Below, in pieces: positions 50,052-60,397 of a stretch of DNA of 64,000 nt. Numbering within the stretch: the first letter of the stretch is position 1; every line of letters begins with the position of its first letter. The DNA is from Haemonchus contortus (taxonomy: Eukaryota; Nematoda; Chromadorea; Rhabditida; Trichostrongylidae). Under the pieces are notes generated by a model. That model searched no databases and was not told where the DNA came from. It saw only the letters and a list, made by a program, of their open reading frames with translations. The DNA lies in assembly GCA_000469685.2 (NCBI GenBank), contig LS997565.1:13326005-13390004 (forward strand), read 5' to 3'. The position numbers and the translations under genes were made by a program.

Positions 50052-50186
50052 GTACCTAAGGCATATATCCAGATTTGAGCTTCCTCGAATGCTTCGCCTC
50101 CAAGGGTTCAAAAATTAAATTCACAGAACTGTATCATAAAAGGCATTCGAAACAACTTTCATAGCGAAGCCTTAAGTTATCTAGTG

Positions 50187-50461
50187 TAAATCGATCCCGT
50201 CTGATGCGCCCACACATTCGAATTCCATTCAGAATCGTAGTGGGGTAATGAATGCACATTTGGCCTATACTAGACTGGATTTTAGACTTGCGCTGGTCAG
50301 CCGATGTACAAGTGATGCTGATGCTTTTATCCTCCCAGACGAATCTGGAATCAATAAATCGACCCCGAAGGAATTGAAAGCCTGATTGGCCTAAGTATAT
50401 ATCGATACGGGATTCAAATCCGTGAATGTTCGTGCCACTTGCCACTGCACCAACTTCGCCC
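50187..50461 (-). repeat. tRNA-derived SINE, near full length
   Basis: On the minus strand the head ends show GGCGAAGTTGGTGCAGTGGC and GGATTTGAATCCCG as B box. The body and the tail with GATCGATTTACAC are present. A second copy in opposite orientation begins only 108 bp further on. Confidence 0.83.
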
Positions 50462-50568
50462 TTTTCTATAATGTGTATTGATAATTTTATAGGTATCTAT
50501 TTATATTCAATAGGACTTTGTGATAAAACTTTTCCTATACAGCTCTATTATAAAGCTCTTCTCTCAGA

Positions 50569-50860
50569 AGGGAGATATGGTGTAGTGGCAAATGGCACAC
50601 TATAAACATGCGGGCTAGGAGATCGAATCCCTCATCGCATCGTGTTTATTCCAAGCAAACCATCCAGCCCCCAGGGGCCGATAATTGACACTTGACTCGT
50701 CTGGGAGGGCAAAAGCACTGGCCTATACATCAACTGGCCACCTCAAGTGTTTGTATGGGCCACATACGCATCCTAACCGCCACTATAATTCTAAGTGGCG
50801 GTCAAACGTGGAGCGCATCCCAAAGAAGGGCTTGATCAAAGCCAAAGACTTTATTCTCTG
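50569..50860 (+). repeat. tRNA-derived SINE, near full length
   Basis: The head AGGGAGATATGGTGTAGTGG, a worn B box (GAGATCGAATCCCTC), the body CTGGGAGGGCAAAAGCACTG and the tail GATCAAAGCCAAAGACTTTA are complete. It is head to head with 50187-50461. Confidence 0.83.
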
Positions 50861-51900
50861 TGACAACGAGGAAAAATGATCGGCAACTTTGAAAAGAATT
50901 TCAAATATGATTCGGACCACTATTGATGACTACAAAATACCGATAACACAGTATTTGAAATTCAAATGAGAACGAAAGGCTTGTCTAGCAGTACTACAAC
51001 TGGCAAATAAAAAGTGCGTAAAAAGTCAAAAAAAAAACGAATTGTAGAATCAGAGGTTGGGAACAAGAGGAAATTGCAGGAAATTCTATGCTTTGCAGTC
51101 CACTCGACTGGGAGCTCAGAAGAAGTTTGTTCTAGAGAAACAACAAATAATTTATGTTGCGCAAATACGATGATCAGAATGGATAAGATGGATGTGAATG
51201 ATTTGCGTGTACAGTACAGATATTACCAACAACACGTCAACAATATTTTCTAATTATAGAAGATGCAGCCTATAAGAGTATAGCGCTCAGCTTGTTTTTC
51301 ATTAATCATTCCAAGATGTCCGTCCCGTTCAGAAATCTCTATGGAGGCTGCAGGTGCTCAAGAACGAAATCAATTGAATTGCTGTCATTTAAGCTTTGCA
51401 ACTTTTACAGTTCTGTTTAGAGGCTGTAACTCTGAGTTCTTGGACCAAGAAAGTAGGAGCATTTGTTTATTTCGCCTCTCTGCCTCGTCGTCGAAGGCTT
51501 AAGCATAGTTCCGGGCATAAGCACATATTCACTATTCGTTCAGACGCTCTTTTACTGACATTTCCGACTTCATGCTGAAGCTTGATCTTGGATGAGGGAG
51601 GTATACCATACGTGATGTCGAGTATGAACGGTGTAAAGAGTACTTTGAGAGTTTTGAGTAAAAGTCATGCTATGGCGACAACTGCAAAGCCTGATTGAGA
51701 AACGACTTTCAGCTCGAGCGGCTCACATCACCAGGATGGCACCGCAACAACAACAAACTACAGAGGAAAGCAGAGTCATATAACCAACCCAGGGATCAGA
51801 ATTCGAGATCAATTAACATTGAGTATAAACATGCTCTATGTATTATAACAACGATAAAAAATCGTGCAAAGTTATTTTGGCATGCCACAGCTTCAATCAC

Positions 51901-52239
51901 CTGAAAGTAGTAGTCCTCAGGTTTTGATGGGAAGTTGTTGAGGACACTTGGGAACGGGAGTTCACGATATTCGCTGTCCATCGTATTCTGGTGCTCATAG
52001 CGGTGCTGTGCATTGCAGGGCACGCTATACATCGAACTCCAAGAACGGATATATTCTTTCATAGTCCAATTGTCGCCAAGCTCATCTGCCTCAAAGCACA
52101 GATCTAGTTGAGAAAGAGCACTTTGGGTGCGCACTTGAATGTCTCTACGAGTTTGAATGTAAACTGAGTGCTCTACGTAACCTGGAAGCTTATTGTACAA
52201 GCTGCCCTTCAATAAATCACAATCTCTAGTAATACCTGC
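51901..52239 (-). CDS. Unrecognised exon-like segment, 113 codons
   Basis: Not recognised. On the minus strand a CAG acceptor (CACTGGCAG) opens exactly 113 codons, closed by TTTCAG-GTGATTG, so the exon is phase 0 on both sides. It includes ITRDCDLLKGSLYNKLPGYV, LDLCFEADELGDNWTMKEYI and YRELPFPSVLNNFPSKPEDY. Three Cys and many aromatic and charged residues suggest a folded extracellular or soluble domain. Neighbouring exons were not found. A possible upstream minus-strand piece at 53298-53104 (SPYSILIDALRKLELELHRL) is too uncertain to join. The exact exon start could be four bases further in (second CAG). Confidence 0.4.
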
Positions 52240-53345
52240 CTGCCAGTGATCAAGCTCAGTGCATGGCACATTAGAAAGCTATGCCTTCCTCCAGTTAAAT
52301 CCCACCGTAATGTTTAAGAGGTATGACGTTACGTGTTAGAAAATTCTAAAAAGCCGTTCAAGCTGCAGCTAAACCTAATGTCAACCAATGAGGCCACTCA
52401 ACGCGGCCTCTGCATTCAATATTGACTGTCCGGCTTAATAGAATCTATGATCAAGAAAAGAAGACAATAATGATAGTCTGAACTGCTTCACCGTACAGAT
52501 ATGCTATGTTGAACCGCTTCATTTGGTCGGCATTCCGACCAAAACATCGTCTTCAAGGATCTGAAGGGAGCCCTACGATTCTGATCTATGCCTTACTCAC
52601 CAAGGGCTCAAAAGCGCCAGGCAAGTTGCAACAACTCCCCGAAATTCGAACGACAAAAAATCCTGGCATTGTCCTCCTGCGGTTCCACCACTGTTGATGA
52701 CCCATCCGATTCCGTGAACATCTAGGGACTAATGAGACACTAGACTATTGATGGTCGTCAGATGAGAGTTATGCGGTAATCTCAAAACACACAACAAAGG
52801 AATGAATAGAAAAGGGGGTAGTAGCATGTTCCACCACTCAAGAGGCACCGACTACGAGAACATTAGGGGTATGGTTTCGTCATTAAATGCAAAATCCTAG
52901 TCTACGGAAATTAAGACACAGCATACAAAAACACAGAGCCCTATCATTGACGTATCGAGACATGCTCTGCAGTATTGCCCCATTTCCTATTCACTTAGTC
53001 AACTTCGATAGATCGTCGAACCTGAAAAGCAATAGAATGCGATGAAATGCAATACATCAATGCTATATGCGGTACGAAAGCACCCACAGCCTCATTTCTT
53101 TTGTTATCTTTGCGCTTCCTTCCTGATCTCGTTTATGAAACTCTTTGGCATTGCTAGGCTCCTGCGATGGAGACAAGTGGGAAACGATCTAAAATGACTG
53201 TAAGCATAACGATAATGAAAACACAACCTGTGGAGCTCGAGCTCGAGCTTGCGGAGAGCATCAATAAGTATGCTATAGGGTGAATGATCCACGCTCATAA
53301 GATAAGGGGTGTGGTTCGTTAGGAACGAAATGGTCGCCTCACGGT

Positions 53346-53573
53346 GAGAGGGGCGTCGCGCGCGAAGGAATGTAGCAGGATGCAGCAGTAGGTAAGAAAT
53401 GCAAGAACAAAAGTACTAATGGTAGAATTATGCATAAAATAATGATCGTATATTGATTAAGCTGTATTAAGAACGCTAGAGCTGTAATAACGGCGAATAA
53501 GTAGTCCGCGACAGCCGCGTGCGGCGAATCGATTACCCAAAATCGTTCCTAATGCCCGTCTCCCTAAGAGAAG
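53346..53573. repeat. Dispersed repeat, copy 2 of 2
   Basis: GGGGCGTCGCGCGCGAAGG, TGTAGCAGGATGCAGCAGT, GCTAGAGCTGTAATAACGG and the closing CCGTCTCCC follow the order seen at 24716-24965. Confidence 0.65.
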
Positions 53574-54428
53574 AGAGCCGCCTGAAAAACTTAAACATGA
53601 TACACCCAAAAGGCTCTATATCTATCAATCACCCATGAAATGCTTCTGCTAGACCCTCCAGCTTCTATATCCATCAGAAATCCTCAAAGATACCTCCCAT
53701 CCATGTTTGTTTAAAGTAGTTCGAGAAATCTTCCCATTTTTCAAAAGCATTATGATCCCTGAGGATATGGGGGGCTTGGAGGGCTCTTAATCGATGTACC
53801 ATTGGACGTAGAAGGATCATCACCATAAGAAAGCAATCGTACTTAAAATTTGTTTGATCGTTTGCACCAGCCTATCGGAAACTCCATTCTTCCGTACCTT
53901 TCACTATTCCGAATACTACTCTCGTGACTGGCTCCTCTCAGTCTAGTCCATGAATGTATTTCATAGGCCCAAGACATCTCTTTTGCGATTCTATGGTAGG
54001 ATTAAGGACAAACCTTCGCTCGAGAGGGCGTAGTTTGCGTAAAATAAGCGTAATCTCAGTCAGGTTAGAAAAAAAGAAGGGAATGAACCAGTTCACTTAA
54101 AAACATATGGTGTGTGTTGGGTGTGTGTGTATATGTCTAGCCAAATTTTTTACCTCCTGTTCTGTTGGCCACAAGGTCCAAATTCGGAGGGGACGTGGGC
54201 AACAGGCCATTTTTACATGAAAAAGCGGAGCGCCAGGCTAATGCCGGGCGATCCAACTAGTAAATAATTTATGAAGTTGGGCGTTCACTTGAGCAGATGT
54301 CAGAAAAGATTCTCAAAACCTCTCATGGGACGAAAGAACACAGTGCACCACTTGACAGAGGCGAAGAGCAAACCCACACCATCCGCCTGCAGAGCAAAAG
54401 CACTACCACTACGAGCCTGCCCGAGCCT

Positions 54429-54708
54429 TTGTTTAATCAATCTCGTCTGAGGGACCTCGTCCCCGCACTAGACTTCCATTCAGAATCGTAGTGGCGTAAT
54501 GAGTGCGTATGTGGCCTATGCAATGACTTGCGGTGGCCAGCTAATGTACAAGTCAGTGCTTTTATCCTCCCAGACAAGTCTGGTACCAATTCACCGACCC
54601 CGGGAGGTTGGAAGGCTTGGCTGACCTAGGCTGGTACCGATCCGGGGTAGGACCCCCTGACCGTACGTGTGAGATAGTGCGCCACTTGCTACTACACCAC
54701 CTCCGCCC
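54429..54708 (-). repeat. tRNA-derived SINE, near full length
   Basis: On the minus strand it starts GGCGGAGGTGGTGTAGTAGC, with a worn B box (GGGGGTCCTACCCCGG), and keeps the full body and tail. It sits downstream of the dehydrogenase gene. Confidence 0.87.
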
Positions 54709-54954
54709 TCCTTTGCACATGCTCCGTCTAAATGAACTCTATGAAGTTGACTTAAAAACACGTGTGTGTTAGTAAGATGCAACGATACATAATGAAGCAG
54801 TTATGTTAATATAACGTCGAAAAACCATGCAATCGTGTAAGTGGGATCACCCATGCAACTGAAGATCATTACGTGTCTGCCACATAAAAGAGTCAATGTA
54901 CAGAACGGCCATGCGGTTGGCAAGTTTTCCCATTCAACCAACAAAGAAATTCAT

Positions 54955-54960
54955 TTTATT
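54955..54960 (-). promoter_or_regulatory. Candidate poly(A) signal of the dehydrogenase gene
   Basis: AATAAA on the minus strand about 417 bases past the stop. Closer variants may be used instead. Confidence 0.25.
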
Positions 54961-55376
54961 CAATATCAACTGAACGTAGGAAGATAAATTTAAACAAATT
55001 CAAACACCGGGTCCATCGAATTCAAAAGCGACTACTGCGGAGCATTTTCTCGGAAAAATGGCAAGATAGAACATTGGGTTGTACTATTTAATTACCTATC
55101 ACCTGCTTCTTAACTGCCTAATCTTGGTTTTTAGAACTACATTTTGGAATACTACAATTATGAAGTCATGCAAAATAGGGTAATGAAGAGATAGTAACAA
55201 TTGAGAGGTAGAAATAGCCCCTACTTCTTGGAATTTTGGTTATAATCAGGCAAGGTAATGTTTCTTTTTGCTTCCACAGTAAATTTCGCAGTAACTCTTA
55301 TAAATGCAGTTTTCAGCAAAACAAACATGGCAGGAACAAAGGATGAGGTAATCAAAGGCAAACCAGGCACCCATGA

Positions 55377-56929
55377 TCAATATGGAATGACTTTTAGATG
55401 GCGATCGAAGTACCCGCCACTGTGTTCTTTGGTTAATTTCGACATCGATTTCACTAATGCAGAAGCCGATTCCTCAACCTAAAAAAGCTTCCATCTGGTT
55501 CCATCAACAATTAGGATTACAAAGAAAACGTATAGAGTGATGTCAACTAACGGTAATGGCAGCTGTTCTTCCACCCATGTTGCCCATATCGGTCTGCACC
55601 CATCCTGGACAGAACTGTGCAACAACGATTTTATCCCCTTTCAGATCTATGGCCATAGTCTTACCCAATTGGTTGACAGCAGACTGAAATTGGCTCAGTA
55701 GTATAAATATAAATGAACGGATAAGTAAAACATGGTTCTAACAGCTAGAAAGAAATGGCATTTCAAGCAAAGAAGAGCGGAACTAAAGTGGGTTCCGCCA
55801 TGAACACCTAGCCATTGGGAAAACTTCTCATATTCTTCTGATTCGAACCTATGGAAGTTGTCCTCAATCAACCCATATAAACTGCTCGAATCGGTAGCTA
55901 ATTACTTGCCTTACTGATCCTGTAGGCGAGAGAGCCGAGGTCTCCTGATCCATCTTCATTCTGTTCTATGGATGCCCAAAAACTAGAAATATTCACAATA
56001 GCTGCACGATCAACACCCCAGTGATCTCCTGAGCCATGAGAGGATGCTTTACGCAGCAACGGCAAAAATGTCTGTAACGATCAAACCTCACCTTCAGAAA
56101 GCTTATCTCTACACAATGAGCTGAGTTCCCAGCGAACAAACCTGGCTGACGATAGCGGTTCCTAAGACGTTGACGTTGACACATTTCATCAACGTTTCCC
56201 GACAAATGGCTCCATTGGTGAAGTATGGCGGTAAGATAGCTGCATTGTTCAGCAGCATATTCAAACCGCTTTCACCAACTATGGTTTCAATCTTAAAACT
56301 TCCTTTTATAATCCACTGACCACGAAGTTACTACTTTACAATAAGCGTTTTACGGAATTTAGGAAACCGACCTGCTTGTAGGCATTTTTTATGGATTCGT
56401 CAGACTCGATATCAATTTTAACGATATTCAGCCGTTTATCGCCGATGGCATTCAGCTCCTGAACAAGTACATTGCCATATCCACATTCCATTTTTCCGAA
56501 AACTTGGCATGCACTCATTCAGATGAATAGCAAACGTTTTCATGGTTTCACTGCCGGATACTTTCTGAGCATGAGGAGGTTATAATCGTTGCGATCAGGC
56601 ACCACAATCATAGAGATTCGAACAGGGAAGGGACAAAACGACATTCATCGGCTCAATAATTGTGCTCTAGCCTCGACATGCCCTTATGTGCTTATGCACG
56701 ACTATGGATGGACGACCTTACTTCCCTACTGGAAATGCTCCTCGTGCATACTGCAGATTCCAAGAATAGATTGCAGAAATCCTGATAAAGAACGCACCTC
56801 AGCATTATCTGGATTCCTAGCACCAGCAATCACATGTTTCACTGTTGGCACCTTTAAAAATTCGCGGACTAAACCAAGTCCAATGCCTCTATTTGCCCCA
56901 GTGATGAAGACAGATGCAGGATACACCAT
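55377..56929 (-). CDS. Short-chain dehydrogenase/reductase, C-factor-like
   Basis: A cytosolic NAD(P)-dependent oxidoreductase of the classical SDR fold; the substrate is unknown. Six exons: 56929-56798, 56458-56368, 56278-56142, 56071-55910, 55683-55552 and 55478-55377 (TGA), giving 251 residues with consistent phases. Visible are the nucleotide-binding TGANRGIG (residues 10-17), DIESDES (acidic patch after the third strand), NNAA (85-88), the catalytic Ser in VNISS (149/150), YRISK (Tyr170, Lys174), PGWVQTDMG and the tail [13 protein letters not shown]. The length and the tail are typical of the C-factor-like group common in nematodes. The intron after YRISK begins with GC (AAG-GCAAGT). The exon-2 donor (G-GTTTCC) was chosen because it restores [20 protein letters not shown] directly precedes the ATG, so the start may be trans-spliced. 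Confidence 0.9.
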
Positions 56930-57200
56930 CTGAAGGATATATCGAGTAGAAGAAGGTTCATAATGAGTAGAAATAACACGTAACGAGATGTAGTAATTAA
57001 GAGGGCTGCAAAAAATCTGCGCACTTGAAAAACCAAGCTATCAGTATCATCATCCGAATGCTTCGATTTAAAACACATTATGTCTCCTTCTAAACAGGCA
57101 GACTACCAGAAAACAGTTAATTCCACAGATTCTTCTCAAATTTTCCAAAAATCTTATAGGGTCACGCCCGAACACTCTATAAGCCAATCAATTGAACATG

Positions 57201-57206
57201 TTTATT
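57201..57206 (-). promoter_or_regulatory. Candidate poly(A) signal of rbm-22
   Basis: AATAAA on the minus strand about 338 bases beyond the RBM22 stop and 272 bases before the dehydrogenase ATG. That position suits cleavage between operon members. Confidence 0.35.
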
Positions 57207-57543
57207 CACTCATGTATACATGATGCCCATACATATTTCTCCTTATACAAACACGAACCAGCCGTTCTACTTTACTAATGACTGGTGCTCCACGCGTGTA
57301 GTGCTCTCTTAAACATCAATCAAGCTCCAGCTCCCCGAGCTTAAGTGACAATATTTCTAGTGGAAAAAAATATGTAGGGAAACGAAATAGTGAATGTGAG
57401 ATGCACAACAACAAAGAAACGAAAAAACGATACAGGAGCAGAGGCGACATTTCTTCAGGAGATAATCATTTCATCGAGCTTTCAAACTCAGTTGGATTCA
57501 TTGTGTCATACACGTCCAAGAGTGATGATAATATAACTACTAA

Positions 57544-60007
57544 TTATTCTTCAATCACGTCCCCTTTAGCACCCAAACGTTGTGGATCCTGACTAGGGTA
57601 GTATATGCCGCCAGTACGACCTGACGTACCAGCACTGCTGTCAGTACTAGACCCTGCTGCTGATGTAGAAGCACCTATAATCGATAGGATATGTAGGGTT
57701 TTCAGTATTGAAGCAAAAAGACAAACCTGTCGGAGGCCGTGAAGGTGGAACGACAAGTTTTGATGGAGCTGCAAAGCTGGGAGGTACAGGTGGAAGGGGA
57801 ATGTTAAGTGGATCGATGCGTTGACGTTTAGATGATGGAACCAAATCCTCAGGGACAGGGCATGCTGAAAGAAAACACTGAAAGTAAAGCGAAAATGAAA
57901 CTGACTGAGATTTTCTGGAGGGCATCACTTAGGTGGAAACATTATTTACGGTAAACCTAATTCGAGTACAAGACAATAAACATTTCGCTTATGAGGCAGA
58001 AACAGCACACTGTAAGCTTCCGTGGCATAGATCAACCGTCAAAACACGTTGATAACGATGCACCTACGGGTATTGGGGAGTCCGAAGTCCGTGGGGAATG
58101 TTGGTACGAATAATAGTTAATGGAAACCCAAAGGGAAAGATTATGAATCCCGTTCTGGGCTATTTCATTCAATAATTAAAACATAGAAAACGAAATTTCG
58201 AAAATTTGAGTTAGAAAACAGATGTTAACATACGATTTGGTAAGGAGGGCACTGGATTGATGGTTCGTTGATCTTCTGCTTTTTGGGCTTGAGGTTGTCC
58301 CCATCGAATTACCAGGCGACGGCCCTGAATGAAACTCACGTAAGCGAAATTCTTAGTAACTATAAAAAACTGGGAACAATAACATATTCGAAGTTAGTTT
58401 TCTGTGACAAGACCTGTAATAGGTTCATAAAATCAATAGTAAAAAAATAAAATAAAAAAGTACAACAAACTTGCCTTGAGGAACAACTTATTGAACGATC
58501 TTTCAGCAGCCATTTCACATGACTCCCGAGTAGTAAATTGAATAAACGCACACGATTTCGCCTCCAAAAGGCGTAAACTTCGAATGTCACCAAACTGATA
58601 GAAGTAATCACTGAAAATATTACAATTCAAATGAGTGCTTCAAATGAATGAGAATCACAACAGTGAGAAGTTGAACGAACCTCAAATCCTTTTGAGTTAT
58701 CTGCCCAACAGGTCCAAGGTTGCCAACATATAATGTAGTTATTGTAGTGTCTGCAGGAGGTTCCAGCGCTGGCATAGCCTTAAAAAGTACAGCATCAGAC
58801 TGAACACACTTTAAACGACATCGAGAGGTTTCTGAAGTGATCGTGAGAACACTGTTCCAAAATGACCGAAAACCTTGGCGAAATGGGAAAGTACCTTAGC
58901 TCTATTCATGATCTTTTCGGCTACGGGATCATTGCTTCCGTAATATCGGTCTCTGATATTCTGAGTAGACAAAGGATCGTCAGGATCTGATGGTTTTTCA
59001 TGACTGAAATGAAGACAGCCATAATCATTTCAAAGGCAAACCGAAAGGCACGGCTGACGCTTTATGAAAGAAAAGGTGATAGATGATAGATGCAGAACTG
59101 AAAACTCACCGATATGGGCATTCCTCTCCTCTTTTACATTCACCTTTCACGTAGAATGAGCAAATATGAGGTGCATTCCGTTTGTAGTAAGGGGCGGTCC
59201 TTGCAAGGCGCTTTAACATTTCCGTTCCAGCCGTATCACCAACGTTTGCTAATGCTCCTACTGGTGTTGTGCCATCTGTGCTTGCGAGTGCTCTGCAAGG
59301 ATTATTAGCTTCAACAAAAGTGTAGCATCAATTTCGATCATATTTAGGGAGCGCACCGCTCAACATTCTGAAGATAGAAGTCCCTGTTGGCTCCCTGACG
59401 AGGAATATTGTCGGCGATTTGAAGTGCTGCGTCACGAACTTGAACGGGTAGCCCTGAACATAGAACAATTAGACTACCAAACACATACGAGACAGTAAAA
59501 AGGAGGGATAAGATTCCGCTCTACGAAGTACCTATCATACAATTCTTCATTGTCTCATCCCTCTGACTATTCAAAACCCTATGGAGGCGGGAACAATTCC
59601 ACGATTCTTGTTCGTAAAATGTGAATTAACTGGCCCTTTTCAATTGAAAAGAAACGTACCGTATTCCAAGTCGAACATGCATGTTTGACACACATTCTTC
59701 ACCTTAGCACATGTCTGGCACAGTTCGGTGCTCTTATAACGGGCGCCCTTTCCTGGTTGCCAACGGAAATTAGTGAAGGGTCGCTCACATATTTTACATT
59801 CCTTGCCATATTTGTCTTTCATCTGAACCACAAATGCGTTAACAACTTTAAAAAAGAATAGAATGAATGAGATTGCCTACTTCACAAGACCCTTACCATT
59901 CTTAAATATGGATTACTTCCAAGGCATGTTTGACATAGTATAGGAAAATCTGCATCCTCCCAATTCTTCCTGTTGTATTGCGTGTAGGATGACTTTGACA
60001 TAGACAT
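57544..60007 (-). CDS. rbm-22: Pre-mRNA splicing factor RBM22 (Cwc2/Slt11 family)
   Basis: A nuclear spliceosome protein that contacts U6 snRNA and the intron in the activated spliceosome. Ten exons: 60007-59897, 59822-59660, 59453-59357, 59292-59110, 59003-58895, 58778-58681, 58610-58475, 58324-58234, 57864-57727 and 57674-57544 (TAA), giving 418 residues (human about 420). In order: [16 protein letters not shown] with paired-Cys zinc sites (C25/28, 46/49, 72/75, 82/85), a CCCH finger [21 protein letters not shown] (C168, C176, C182, H186), an RRM with RNP2 LYVGNL (237-242) and RNP1 CAFIQF (274-279), a Pro/Ser-rich tail and [14 protein letters not shown]. The intron after LFLK starts with GC (AAG-GCAAGT), and the exon-6 acceptor is TTTTAAG. 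An acceptor TTGTTACAG lies 7 bases before the ATG, so the mRNA is probably spliced-leader trans-spliced. Confidence 0.95.
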
Positions 60008-60013
60008 CCTTCA

Positions 60014-60015
60014 CT
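60014..60015 (-). promoter_or_regulatory. Probable trans-splice acceptor of rbm-22
   Basis: TTGTTACAG ends at these bases, followed by TGAAGG and the start ATG at 60007. No upstream exon is needed to complete the protein. An SL1- or SL2-type leader addition here is the simplest reading. Confidence 0.5.
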
Positions 60016-60397
60016 GTAACAAAGCAAGCATTTTCGTAGCACAAAAAAATAAAAATCAGATAAATTCCTTTAAAACTGATGTACTCTTGGCGAAACCTGG
60101 GATGACAACTAAAGCAAACAAAAGCATGAAATTATTTATAGAAATCATACATCAAACATTTCCTCATAGGAGCACCGCAATGCGTATAAAATTAAAACTT
60201 GAAAATATATCGACTTTGATTGTGAACCCATTGAAACTAGCATACAAAAACAACGGAATGCAATGACAACAAATTTGGAAACAACTTAAAACAACTTGCC
60301 GTAATCAGGCGGATCACAACAGTGAAATTAGATAGTAACAATCAGTGCATCAATACAGAATGAGAGAAACTTGAGAAACTTAATGGAATACCACAGT

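Larger units (their letters stand above)
52240..55376. other. Interval without a supportable gene
   Basis: It holds the repeat copy at 53346-53573 and the SINE at 54429-54708, then the 3' flank of the dehydrogenase gene. No other coding segment is convincing. Confidence 0.4.

Noticed and set aside
56869..57078. Upstream frame as an N-terminal extension of the dehydrogenase
   Set aside because: A CTTCAG acceptor directly precedes the ATG at 56929, and the SDR fold normally starts a few residues before TGANRGIG.
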